From Gammaproteobacteria bacterium (GTDB lineage Bacteria > Gemmatimonadota > Gemmatimonadetes > Longimicrobiales > Gaopeijiaceae): 14,892 nucleotides of DNA. Positions 1 to 7,078 of the stretch are shown here, one piece after another. Location of the stretch: the NCBI GenBank assembly GCA_024638345.1, contig JAHEKL010000036.1:1-14892 (forward strand). The letters run 5' to 3'. Position 1 is the stretch's first letter, and each line of letters starts with the position of its first letter. Under the pieces are notes generated by a model. That model saw only the letters and a program-made list of their open reading frames with translations. It did not search any database and was not told where the DNA came from. The position numbers and the translations under genes are program-made.

Positions 1-69
1 CACGTCCCCTCCCATGAGGAGCCAGACGATTCCGCCGAACATGTGGAGGAGGGCCAGGTAGGTGGGCAT
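1..69 (-). CDS. N-terminus of a hypothetical membrane protein (partial, runs off the left edge)
   Basis: On the minus strand an ATG at 69-67 opens a frame of 23 codons that reaches the window edge without a stop. The peptide begins MPTYLALLHMFGG and continues IVWLLMGGDV, so it is almost entirely hydrophobic with a Gly-Gly-Asp near the edge, as at the first transmembrane helix of an inner-membrane protein. The GG-Asp after a hydrophobic helix recalls the start of CaCA-type cation antiporters, but 23 residues are too few to name a family. No clear Shine-Dalgarno lies upstream of the ATG, which weakens the start call. It would be divergent from the phosphatase gene at 191, with about 120 bp between the two starts. 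Confidence 0.4.
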   Translation of the reverse strand, partial: MPTYLALLHMFGGIVWLLMGGDV

Positions 70-190
70 CCGCTAGGTTGGGCGAGAGACTGCTGGACAT
101 GCAAGGACCGGCACCTGAGCCGTGACCCAGGTCCGCCTCGTCTCCTCTGCCTGCTTGCAACCCAGCCGAGCCGGGTCCAGGTTGATATTC

Positions 191-1564
191 ATGGGCGACC
201 ATCCAAACCGCAGGCGCTTCCTAACCCGAGCAGGGGCGTTCCTCGGAGCCGTCTTCAGCGGTCGGCTGTGGACCCGCCTGACCGGCCGCTCGCGCGCGGC
301 TCACGCGGCGACTCACCCGGCCGGCCGGTCCGGCGAACCGGGGGCGGGGCGTGCCGCCCTCACACACGGACCCGTGCTGGGTCATGTGACGCCGGACGAG
401 GCGCGGGTATGGGCCCGTTGCTCGACCCCGGGCGTCCACACCCTCACGCTTCGGGGCGCCTCGACGTCCCGCACCGCGGTCGCGACCGCCTCACCGGACG
501 ACGACCTGTGCGTCGTCTGGCGCCTCACCGGTCTCCGCGCTGAGGAGCGTTACCGCTACGAGATCGCCCAAGGAGAGCAGATCGTCTTCGCGGACGAGCG
601 CGCGGCCTTCGCCACGCCGCCTCCCTACGAGGCACAGCAGGTCACCCGTCTAGCGGTCGGCTCGTGCGCGTACGAGGACGAGGGCTCGGCCTCGGTCTGG
701 CGTCGAATGACGACGCTGGATCCCGACGTGGTCGTGCTGCTCGGCGACACGCCGTACATCGATTCAACCGACCTCCAAGTGCAGCGAACGCGACACGGAG
801 AGTTCCACGCCGTCCCCGAGTTCGAGGCCCTGGTTCGGAATCGGCCCCTTTACGCCACCTGGGATGACCACGACTTCGGGGAGAACGACACCGACGGACG
901 GCTCGCGGGGAAGGAGAACTCTCGGCAGGTCTTCATAGAGTACCACGCGAATCCATCCTACGGAGAGAGCGACGAGGGAATCTACACCAAGTTCCGGATG
1001 GGTGGAGTCGAGATATTCCTCCTGGATACGCGGTATTTCGCGGGCACCGAGCCCTCCCCCATCGCTCCGGACCGACCGACGCTTCTCGGGAGAAGGCAGT
1101 GGGACTGGCTGCAGGCGGCGCTCTCGGCATCGACCGCGCCATTCAAGCTGCTCGCCTCCGGGATCATCTGGAATGGGGCGGTGCGTCCGGGCAAGCCCGA
1201 CCACTGGGACACGTATCCCCATGAAAGAGAGGCGCTCTTTCGCTTCCTCGGAGACGAGAGAATCAGCGGGGTCGTGCTGACCAGCGGCGACATCCACCGG
1301 ACCCGCGTGCTGCGCTACGACACCACGCAGCTGGTGGGATACCCGCTCACGGAGTTGGTCACGTCCCCGATCCACGACAGTGTGATCGAGGCGGCGAACG
1401 CGCCCCATCCCGATCTGATTCACGACTCGGGCGAGCCTCACTCGTTCCTGCTGCTCACCGTCGATACGACCGTGAGCCCGCCCACCCTGCGTGCCGAGTT
1501 CCAGAACGCCGCGGGTCGTGAGCTCTACGCGCTCTCGCTGGATACCGACACCCTCACGGGTTGA
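191..1564 (+). CDS. PhoD-like alkaline phosphatase/phosphodiesterase, Tat-exported
   Basis: This is a 457-residue member of the PhoD metallophosphatase family, which hydrolyses phosphomono- and diesters outside the cytoplasm with Ca/Fe-type metal centres. The start at 191 was chosen over an upstream in-frame ATG-less extension from 122 because it places a twin-arginine signal at the very N-terminus (NRRRFLTRAG, residues 6-15, followed by a hydrophobic stretch to about residue 27). Family motifs appear in order: the N-terminal PhoD beta domain (about 57-145), GSC at 158-160, LLGD at 183-186 with D191, the metal/active-site block WDDHDFGEND at 224-233, LLDTRYF at 277-283, and GDIHR at 366-370. 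The length is usual for compact PhoD enzymes. The next gene begins 40 bp downstream on the same strand and also encodes a Tat-exported phosphohydrolase, so the two are probably cotranscribed. The exact substrate is not determinable. Confidence 0.9.
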   Translation: MGDHPNRRRFLTRAGAFLGAVFSGRLWTRLTGRSRAAHAATHPAGRSGEPGAGRAALTHGPVLGHVTPDEARVWARCSTPGVHTLTLRGASTSRTAVATASPDDDLCVVWRLTGLRAEERYRYEIAQGEQIVFADERAAFATPPPYEAQQVTRLAVGSCAYEDEGSASVWRRMTTLDPDVVVLLGDTPYIDSTDLQVQRTRHGEFHAVPEFEALVRNRPLYATWDDHDFGENDTDGRLAGKENSRQVFIEYHANPSYGESDEGIYTKFRMGGVEIFLLDTRYFAGTEPSPIAPDRPTLLGRRQWDWLQAALSASTAPFKLLASGIIWNGAVRPGKPDHWDTYPHEREALFRFLGDERISGVVLTSGDIHRTRVLRYDTTQLVGYPLTELVTSPIHDSVIEAANAPHPDLIHDSGEPHSFLLLTVDTTVSPPTLRAEFQNAAGRELYALSLDTDTLTG

Positions 1565-1604
1565 CCCCACCCATCCGATCCCCGAACCGACGAGCCCACG
1601 ACGC

Positions 1605-2837
1605 ATGAGTGACGAGACCCATCGCATCGGCCGCCGAGCCTTCCTGACCGGGGCTGCCGCCTCGTTGGTCGCCGCCGGCGCGGCGCCCCTTTCCCCCCTC
1701 CTCGGCAGGAGTCGGAACGCCCCGCGAAGAGCGGAATGGAGACAGGACCGGAAGGTCCTGTTCCTGAGCGTGGACGGCTTCGGTCCGGACTACCTGCATC
1801 AGAGCGACATGCCGAACCTGAAGCAGATGATGGCGTCGGGGACATATGTGGAGGGAACGGGAATCATTCCGTCACTCACGAACGTCAACAACGCGTCGAT
1901 CCTGACCGCTTCTTTCCCGGCGGAGCATGGAATCACTGGGAACTACTTCTACGATCGCACGACCGGCGAGGGAACGTTCATGGAGTCCGCAGACTTCCTG
2001 ATGCGGCCGACGCTCTTCGAGCAGGCGCGAAGTCGAGGGATCCGAACCGGCTTCGTCACCTCCAAGGAGAAGCTGATGTTTCTCTCCCGGGGTGCGGATT
2101 TCGCCGACTCCGCCGAAGCCCCCTCGTCAGAGATGGCCGCGCTGTTCGGTCCCGCGCAGGACGTGTATACGCCCGACATCAACTATTGGACCCTGCGGGC
2201 GGCACGCTACTTCCTGGACGAGCGGGACTGCCAGATCGTCTACGCGGCCACGACCGACTACATGATGCACACGTATCCGCCGGAGGACGAGCGCTCCCAG
2301 GCCCACCTCCACACGCTGGACGAGCTCGTCGGCCGGATCCTGAACGACCATCCCGGCCTCGAAGTCTACGTGACGGCCGACCACTCCATGTCGGCGAAGC
2401 GGGACGCCATCGATATCGGGCGGGTCATCGCCGAACACGGAATAGCCGGCGAGGCCGTGCCCATCATCCGCGACCGGTACGTGGTCCACCACAGCAACCT
2501 GGGGGGCGCCTGCTACGTCTACCTCGAGAACGAGGCGGATCTGGAGCGGACCTTCGAGGTGCTGAGCGAGCTTCCCGGCGTGGAGGAGATCTATCGCAAG
2601 GAAGAAGCCGCGGCGGAGTTCCAGCTCTACGCGGATCGTATCGGCGACATCTTCCTGCTGGGAGAACGTCCAGTCGTCTTTGGAGCGCTCGAGCGTGCAC
2701 GTGAAGAGGTCGACATCCGCTCCCACGGGTCGCGACACGAGACCGGGGTGCCCATCATCTGCTATGGTCGAGACGTAGAGGTCTCACGCTACGAGCGAAA
2801 CATCGACCTGACGCGAAACTTCGTCTGGGAGGCGTAG
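1605..2837 (+). CDS. Phosphonoacetate-hydrolase-like enzyme of the alkaline phosphatase superfamily, Tat-exported
   Basis: This 410-residue protein belongs to the binuclear-zinc alkaline phosphatase superfamily (nucleotide pyrophosphatase/phosphodiesterase branch). The start at 1605 puts a twin-arginine signal first (RIGRRAFLTGAAAS, residues 7-20). Metal and catalytic positions are all visible: D57 in SVDGFG, the nucleophile T92 in PSLTNVNNASI, D218 and H222 in TTDYMMH, D259-H260 in TADHSM, and H378 in SHGSRHE. The block around T92 and the following EHGITGNYFYD (107-117) closely resemble phosphonoacetate hydrolase (PhnA), which cleaves the C-P bond of phosphonoacetate to acetate and phosphate. 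K154 and K156 (SKEKL) sit where I recall PhnA having its carboxylate-binding lysine pair. The length of about 410 residues also matches. Known PhnA enzymes are cytoplasmic as far as I recall, so the Tat signal is unusual. A generic phosphodiesterase remains possible. The gene sits 40 bp after the PhoD-like gene and 31 bp before the DUF1569 gene. Confidence 0.85.
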   Translation: MSDETHRIGRRAFLTGAAASLVAAGAAPLSPLLGRSRNAPRRAEWRQDRKVLFLSVDGFGPDYLHQSDMPNLKQMMASGTYVEGTGIIPSLTNVNNASILTASFPAEHGITGNYFYDRTTGEGTFMESADFLMRPTLFEQARSRGIRTGFVTSKEKLMFLSRGADFADSAEAPSSEMAALFGPAQDVYTPDINYWTLRAARYFLDERDCQIVYAATTDYMMHTYPPEDERSQAHLHTLDELVGRILNDHPGLEVYVTADHSMSAKRDAIDIGRVIAEHGIAGEAVPIIRDRYVVHHSNLGGACYVYLENEADLERTFEVLSELPGVEEIYRKEEAAAEFQLYADRIGDIFLLGERPVVFGALERAREEVDIRSHGSRHETGVPIICYGRDVEVSRYERNIDLTRNFVWEA

Positions 2838-2868
2838 GGGCCAACGTTCACGAGGAACACCAGACGAC

Positions 2869-3315
2869 ATGCCCTCCCTCCACGACACCGAGTCCCGCCA
2901 GGAGATCGTCGAGCGAATCCGCCGGCTCACCCCCCAGAACGACCGACTATGGGGACAGATGGATCACGCGAGAATGCTCGCGCACGTGGCGGACCAGCTC
3001 CGCATGGCGCTCGGCGACTTGCCGGTCGAGAGGGCGAGCGGACCGCTCAGATTCGCGCCCACCCGTTTCCTCATCGTCCACGTGCTTCCGTGGCCGAAGG
3101 GCAAGGCGCAGGCTCCCCCTGAGGCGTTCACCACGCCTCCGGCCGGCTGGGAGGCGGACAAGATGGCGCTCTTGGAGCTGATCGAACGGTTCGCGGCCAC
3201 CCCCGCGGCCGGGCTTCAGCGCATCAACCCCATATTCGGGCGGATGAGCGGGAAGGACTGGGGCGTGCTCGCTTACAGACATCTGAACCACCACTTGACG
3301 CAGTTCAGCGCTTAG
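2869..3315 (+). CDS. DUF1569 family protein (DinB-like four-helix fold)
   Basis: This 148-residue soluble protein has no signal peptide. It shows the DUF1569 hallmarks: an N-terminal LWGQMDHARMLAHVADQLR helix (27-45) and a C-terminal block NPIFGRMSGKDWGVLAYRH followed by LNHHLTQF (120-146). The histidines H39, H138 and H141/H142 are placed like the metal-binding triad of the DinB/YfiT fold to which this family is related. The reaction is unknown; relatives are suspected thiol-dependent or metal-dependent transferases. The start has a GAGGA at 2852-2856, somewhat far from the ATG. It follows the phosphonoacetate-hydrolase-like gene by 31 bp and is probably the last gene of that transcription unit, since a pair of hairpins lies just after its stop. 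Confidence 0.82.
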   Translation: MPSLHDTESRQEIVERIRRLTPQNDRLWGQMDHARMLAHVADQLRMALGDLPVERASGPLRFAPTRFLIVHVLPWPKGKAQAPPEAFTTPPAGWEADKMALLELIERFAATPAAGLQRINPIFGRMSGKDWGVLAYRHLNHHLTQFSA

Positions 3316-3332
3316 GGCGAGCCACGTTGGGA

Positions 3333-3372
3333 AGCCGGGCCCGGCTCTGGTGGGTTCGCCCTTCGGCCCACC
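3333..3372 (+). terminator. Two adjacent hairpins after the phosphatase cluster (possible terminator)
   Basis: Just 18 bp after the DUF1569 stop lies a perfect 14-base palindrome, AGCCGGGCCCGGCT (3333-3346). It is followed at once by a second stem of 6 bp, GGTGGG (3349-3354) with CCCACC (3367-3372). Neither is followed by a T-run, so this is not a classic intrinsic terminator. The position between two genes with a 135-bp gap suggests a transcript end or a 3'-end-protecting structure. In GC-rich DNA such stems can arise by chance. Confidence 0.3.
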
Positions 3373-3450
3373 TCTCGGCCATCGACGCATATCTTCCCGA
3401 ATGACCCCGGATCCGCCTCTCTCCCCTCAGGCTCCCCCAAGGGACTCCGC

Positions 3451-4044
3451 TTGAACGTTTCGCGTCTGCATGTCGCGCTCACGCTCCTTAACTTCGCCCT
3501 CCTGATCCCCGGGGTGACGCTTCCGATCTACGGCGTGATGATCACGATGAACGTCGAGGCTTCCATCATCGCGGAGCCGATCGTGGTGACCGTGTACGAG
3601 CAGACGCGTTCGATCCTGGGCACGGTGCGGGAGTTGTGGCGATCGGCCGACTACCTGGTGTCCTTCCTCATCCTGTTTTTCAGCATCATCGTGCCTGTGA
3701 CGAAGGCCGGCACGCTCCTGGCCTCACTCTACGTGACCCGGGACGCGCTCAGGAAACGGCTTCTGAAGGTGGTCGAAGTGATCGGGAAGTGGTCCATGGC
3801 CGACGTCTTCGTGGTGGCAGTCTTCCTCGCCTTCCTCGCCACCCGCGACCAAGCGCAGGCGAACAGCTTCAGCGTGGGGGCCTTTCCACTCAGCATCGAC
3901 GTGGACCTGCAGACCCAGCTCACGTCGACCCTGGGCGTCGGGTTCTACTACTTCCTCGCATACTGCCTCTTTTCGATCCTGTGGACCCAGCTGCTCAGAG
4001 GCGCAAGCCGGCGGGCCCTGGAAGGGCGACAAGGGACCGCCTGA
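3451..4044 (+). CDS. PqiA-like (paraquat-inducible protein A family) inner-membrane protein
   Basis: This is a 197-residue integral membrane protein with four predicted helices (about 8-29, 67-94, 116-131 and 159-183). The PqiA signature is clear: SIIVPVTKAGTLL (78-90) at the end of helix 2 and GKWSMADVFVVAVFLAF (112-128) opening helix 3. Classical PqiA/YebS proteins of the lipid-transport PqiABC/YebST systems contain two such domains plus zinc-ribbon cysteines. This one has a single domain and no cysteine ribbon, and no MCE-domain (PqiB-like) partner lies in the window. The start is TTG at 3451, supported by AAGGGA at 3439-3444 six bases upstream. A short ATG frame at 3401 ends over the TTG and may be a leader, but this is weak. 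A role in membrane homeostasis is inferred from the family only. Confidence 0.82.
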   Translation: MNVSRLHVALTLLNFALLIPGVTLPIYGVMITMNVEASIIAEPIVVTVYEQTRSILGTVRELWRSADYLVSFLILFFSIIVPVTKAGTLLASLYVTRDALRKRLLKVVEVIGKWSMADVFVVAVFLAFLATRDQAQANSFSVGAFPLSIDVDLQTQLTSTLGVGFYYFLAYCLFSILWTQLLRGASRRALEGRQGTA

Positions 4045-4051
4045 GGGACAG

Positions 4052-4843
4052 CTAGCGCGCCATCAACTCCCGAGCCTGGCGAACCGCCGCTTCGATCTTC
4101 AGCTCCATCCCCATTCGGCCGTAGTCCCGCGTGGCCCTCGTCGGGTCACCAGCTGCGTCCCTCCACTCGGGTCCGGCGGCGGTCTGCAACTGATCCATCC
4201 TCACCTGATCGGGCGCTACGAAGAGGAGCTCGGCGGTGGTGTCGAGACCCGCGTGCGACCCGATCGTTTCTTCGGTCTCCCCCTGCTCCAGCAGCCACTC
4301 CGTCCACCCGTTGTTCGCGTAGTAGTCGCTCACGAAGTGCACGCGCACCGGCTCGTTCGCCCATTCCTGGTTGAGGGCCTCGGCCACGGCGCCCATCCCG
4401 CTCATGTTCCCGCCGCTGTCGGAGAGGAAGACGATGTCCGTGAATCCGTGGGCCCGGAAGCTTCGGGCCGCGTATTCGACCAACCGACCAAAGTGCTCCT
4501 CGGGAAGGGTGATCGTGCCGGGGTAGCGCATGTGACCGGAAGGAGGATCGATGTCCCCCTCGGGCACGTAGTCGACGACGGGTGCGACGAGGGTACCTCC
4601 GAGTCGACGCGCGATCTCTCCCGCGGCGTAGCGGACGATGTGGCGATGCTTGCCGATCGTCAGATGGGGCCCGTTCTGCTCGGTGCCGCCCGTGGGCAGG
4701 ATGATCGTGGTGTATCCGTCGGCGATCGCGTCTCCGACCTCCACGCTGGTCAGATCTTCCAAATGCACACTCGGGAGCTCCTGCGCAAACGCGCACCCCG
4801 CCCAGAGCGCGGTGGCCGCAACCGCAGAAATCAGTGATCTCAT
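4052..4843 (-). CDS. Secreted creatininase-family protein with divergent metal-site residues
   Basis: This 263-residue protein has a Sec signal peptide (residues 1-20, ending GCAFA before Q21), so it acts outside the cytoplasm. The start at 4843 is preferred over much longer upstream extensions because the signal peptide and a GAGGCGG element begin there. The creatininase fold (amidohydrolases such as creatininase and MftE) shows in PTGGTEQNGPHL (50-61), GKHRHI (64-69), the LSDSGGN turn (140-146) and SHAGLDTTAEL (196-206). Key positions differ from the classic enzyme: EQHG has become EQNG (N57), the metal-bridging Asp position is H66, NGHGGN has become SDSGGN (S143), and HAGE is HAGL-D (L199, D200). 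E55 and H197 remain. It may use a different metal set (H60, H66, H68, D142, D200) or act on an unknown amide. It is convergent with the PqiA-like gene (7 bp between stops) and divergent from the gene at 4976. Confidence 0.83.
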   Translation of the reverse strand: MRSLISAVAATALWAGCAFAQELPSVHLEDLTSVEVGDAIADGYTTIILPTGGTEQNGPHLTIGKHRHIVRYAAGEIARRLGGTLVAPVVDYVPEGDIDPPSGHMRYPGTITLPEEHFGRLVEYAARSFRAHGFTDIVFLSDSGGNMSGMGAVAEALNQEWANEPVRVHFVSDYYANNGWTEWLLEQGETEETIGSHAGLDTTAELLFVAPDQVRMDQLQTAAGPEWRDAAGDPTRATRDYGRMGMELKIEAAVRQARELMAR

Positions 4844-4975
4844 CGTAACCGCCTCATCGGATGGCGTCGGAGGATCCACCTGCTTGCGCCATCCTAGCTG
4901 TCCCCCGGATGTTGGGGCCAGGAGCCACACCACCCTCGCGGATCCATCGCGCGCCCCCCGTTCGAGAGCCGCCCC

Positions 4976-5815
4976 ATGCTCAAGGGCCATGAAGCCCCTA
5001 CACTGGCGCTCCTGGCGCTCACCACGCTGCTCACGGGGCCCGTCTCGTCCCAGACACCCTCGAGCACGGTCGTGCTTCATGGGCGCGTGGAGGACGCCGC
5101 GACCCGTCAGCCGATGGAAGGCGTGCTGCTCGTTTCCGGAGACTCGGCGACGGAGGTGCTGTCGGATTCGCTCGGCACGTTCGCGATTCCCGTGAACGCG
5201 CAACCGCCCTATGTGCTCTACGCGGATCAGTTCGGGTACGAGACGACGACCTTCGAGCTTCCGGACTCCGCCCCCGAGAGACTCTCGATTCTCGTGCTGG
5301 ATCCGGAGCCCCTCGCCGTCGAGGGCCTCACGGTCGTGGAGGACGACGCGTTCACGGTGCTGACCAACGGGATGGCAGAGCGACGGGTCCGCTACCCTGG
5401 CCGGTTTCTCCACTACGACCGCGCCAGACTCCTCTCCCTGGGTGGAGCGAGCGCCTACGACATCCTGCGGCAACGGTCGGTCGTATACCCGTGCTCGAAC
5501 GCCTTGGGCCAGATCTGCCGATATATCCGGGGCCGCGAGAGCCCCCTTCTCGTCTGCATCGACGAGCAGCTCGCCCTGGACCCCGTATCGGAGCTGGGGG
5601 CGCTGCCGATCGAATCCCTCGCCACGATGGAGCTCTTCGGCCCCACGATGGAGTTCGGGCTCTACAGCGGCCCCGGGATGTTTTCCGCCGCGGGCCCCTT
5701 CTCGTCCGGGCGAGCGTTTCGGACAGGGCAGGTACGCGTGTACACGCGTCGATGGATCGTGCGCCAGGCGGGGCAGGGCGGGAGGGGTCTGTTTCCGGTC
5801 ACTTTCGGCTGCTGA
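4976..5815 (+). CDS. Secreted carboxypeptidase-regulatory-like protein with a TonB-plug-like region, no barrel
   Basis: This 279-residue protein starts with a Sec-type signal (hydrophobic stretch 9-24, ending VSSQ). Residues about 32-118 form a carboxypeptidase-regulatory-like beta-sandwich: VVLHGRVEDAATRQPMEGV, then SDSLGTFAI, ending in a VEGLTVVED linker. The second half (about 150-260) reads like a TonB-dependent receptor plug: ASAYDILRQRS (158-168), LLVCIDEQLALDP (191-203), and LPIESLATMELFGP (210-223), resembling the variable-Asp-Gly and Ile-Glu-x-Ile-Glu-Val motifs of plugs. No beta-barrel follows; the protein ends with GLFPVTFGC. Four cysteines (173, 181, 194, 279) could form disulfides. 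Similar short proteins occur among surface-attached proteins of Gemmatimonadota and Bacteroidota as far as I know. Function is not assignable beyond an envelope or surface role. Confidence 0.72.
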   Translation: MLKGHEAPTLALLALTTLLTGPVSSQTPSSTVVLHGRVEDAATRQPMEGVLLVSGDSATEVLSDSLGTFAIPVNAQPPYVLYADQFGYETTTFELPDSAPERLSILVLDPEPLAVEGLTVVEDDAFTVLTNGMAERRVRYPGRFLHYDRARLLSLGGASAYDILRQRSVVYPCSNALGQICRYIRGRESPLLVCIDEQLALDPVSELGALPIESLATMELFGPTMEFGLYSGPGMFSAAGPFSSGRAFRTGQVRVYTRRWIVRQAGQGGRGLFPVTFGC

Positions 5816-5908
5816 GCGCCCCCTCGCCGGGCCTTCCTCGGTATTCTCGCGACGCGTCGCCCGTACCCCCGTTGCGCCGGGGGACCCGGTTCTTAGAGAA
5901 TTAGCCGA

Positions 5909-5923
5909 CCGCCGCGCCGGCGG
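5909..5923. repeat. Short GC hairpin in the 5' region of the LA_2272-type gene
   Basis: CCGCCG (5909-5914) and CGGCGG (5918-5923) form a perfect 6-bp stem with a 3-base loop. It lies 30 bp before the start of the surface-repeat gene. It may be an untranslated-region structure, or a chance feature of GC-rich DNA. Confidence 0.25.
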
Positions 5924-5953
5924 CCTTCACGACCGACCCCGAGGTGACCGCAC

Positions 5954-6493
5954 ATGAGAAGGCTTTTCGCCCTGGCCGCGCTCGCGGCAACCGCCGTCCT
6001 GCTTGCACCCGCTCCCGCCCTAGAAGCCCAGACGGAGGAGCCTTTCGAGTTCGCTCTCTTCAGCCCGCTGCAGGTGCGGGGTCCGGAGTCCGCAATCCAG
6101 GTGCTCCGCATCAGCCTGCTCTACGGCGAGAACGTATCGGTCAAGGGGTTGGACCTTGGGCTGGTGGCGAGGACCACGGGCGGCGAGTCCAAAGGGCTAC
6201 AGTACGCGCTCGTGGGGTACGTCGAAGGCGACTTCGTAGGGTGGCAGAACAGCGGGCTCGCAGCCGTGGTCCAAGGCAACATGGTTGGTCTTCAGACCGC
6301 CCTCTACACGCAGTCCGCCACAGGCGAGGTGTTCCAGTTCGGGCTTGTGAACACAGCAGACGACGTGTCGGGCTTCCAACTCGGCATCGTGAACTTCGCC
6401 GAGAACCTCTACGGGCTTCAGATCGGACTGGTCAACATCATCGAGAGCAAGACCAACTTCTCCTTCTTACCCATCGTCAACTGGTCCTTCTGA
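5954..6493 (+). CDS. LA_2272-type surface repeat protein
   Basis: This 179-residue exported protein has a Sec signal (MRRLFALAAL to about residue 25, ending LEAQ). From residue 63 to 166 it contains about seven degenerate repeats of 13-17 residues built on the pattern Gly-aromatic/Leu-Gln-x-Gly-Leu-Val-Asn. Examples are KGLDLGLV, KGLQYALV, GLQTALY, FQFGLVN, GFQLGIVN and GLQIGLVN. The protein ends with FLPIVNWSF. This pattern matches the LA_2272 surface-repeat family first noted in Leptospira, thought to form a regular beta-rich surface structure. The start is well supported: GAGGTG at 5941-5946, seven bases before the ATG. It appears to be monocistronic, with gaps of 138 bp upstream and 105 bp downstream. 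The biochemical role is unknown. Confidence 0.75.
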   Translation: MRRLFALAALAATAVLLAPAPALEAQTEEPFEFALFSPLQVRGPESAIQVLRISLLYGENVSVKGLDLGLVARTTGGESKGLQYALVGYVEGDFVGWQNSGLAAVVQGNMVGLQTALYTQSATGEVFQFGLVNTADDVSGFQLGIVNFAENLYGLQIGLVNIIESKTNFSFLPIVNWSF

Positions 6494-6598
6494 TCGCGTT
6501 CTGAGGACGCGTTCAGGGGGCCAGTCGCCCGCCGCGCGATCCGTGGCTATGTTGCCGGCTCGACCACCATCCGATCCGAACCAACCGGGGCCCACCCA

Positions 6599-7078
6599 AT
6601 GACGGAGCTGACGGGAAGCGAGCACGGAGACCTCCTTCGGGACATGTCCGAGAGGGCCAGCACCTTGTATTGGCACTCGAGCCGGAGCGTGAATTCGATC
6701 GCGGACGACCTCGGTCTGTCCAAGGGACGTCTGTACGATCTGATCCGGCCGCTCGCGAGCGGCCGCGATTGTCCCAACTGTCAGTCGGAACTGGTCTTCA
6801 CCAACCGTACGGCAAAGGAGCGAGACGCCGCTATCTGTCCCGTCTGTGACGCTGAAGGCGTTACGATCGAGGCCATGGGATCCGTAGCGTCCTCCGGGGC
6901 CGACGGTCACGCAACGACACAAGGCTCCCGCGCCGCCACGAACGGTGTCGCCGCGGCGTCCGCCGACGCCGACCTCGATACGCCGCCTCCCTTGTCGGGC
7001 GAGACGAAGGGCCTCATGGCCGGCCTTCTGGTGGGCACCTTCACAGGCATCCTGCTGGGCCGATACTTCCTGCGTTGA
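6599..7078 (+). CDS. Helix-turn-helix / zinc-ribbon protein with a C-terminal membrane anchor
   Basis: This 159-residue protein has an unusual domain order. Residues about 28-51 form a helix-turn-helix (SVNSIADDLGLSKGRLYDLI), like the small resolvase/MerR-type or transposase-type HTH. A zinc ribbon follows with two CxxC pairs, C58-C61 (CPNC) and C80-C83 (CPVC). Residues 95-132 are an Ala/Gly/Thr-rich flexible linker. A single hydrophobic helix (about 137-155, GLMAGLLVGTFTGILLG) ends the protein with RYFLR. The topology implies a tail-anchored protein with its DNA- or nucleic-acid-binding head in the cytoplasm. I do not recognise a named family. Its stop codon overlaps the TTG start of the HD phosphohydrolase gene (TTGA at 7075-7078), which argues for translational coupling and shared function. 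The ribosome-binding site at 6587-6590 (GGGG) is weak. Confidence 0.75.
   Translation: MTELTGSEHGDLLRDMSERASTLYWHSSRSVNSIADDLGLSKGRLYDLIRPLASGRDCPNCQSELVFTNRTAKERDAAICPVCDAEGVTIEAMGSVASSGADGHATTQGSRAATNGVAAASADADLDTPPPLSGETKGLMAGLLVGTFTGILLGRYFLR

Noticed and set aside
764..1627. 287-codon frame on the minus strand opposite the PhoD-like gene
   Set aside because: It is a shadow frame; the plus strand carries intact PhoD motifs throughout.
1736..2704. 322-codon plus-strand frame overlapping the phosphonoacetate-hydrolase-like gene
   Set aside because: It is Arg/Gly/Pro-rich with no motifs, whereas the other frame holds all catalytic residues.
3333..3372. Strong intrinsic terminator
   Set aside because: The stems are real but no T-run follows, so only a tentative terminator is listed.
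4844..5473. N-terminal extension of the creatininase-family gene to 5473
   Set aside because: The extension would overlap the well-supported gene at 4976 and place a clear signal peptide in the middle of the protein. ATG 4843 with an upstream GAGG is the natural start.
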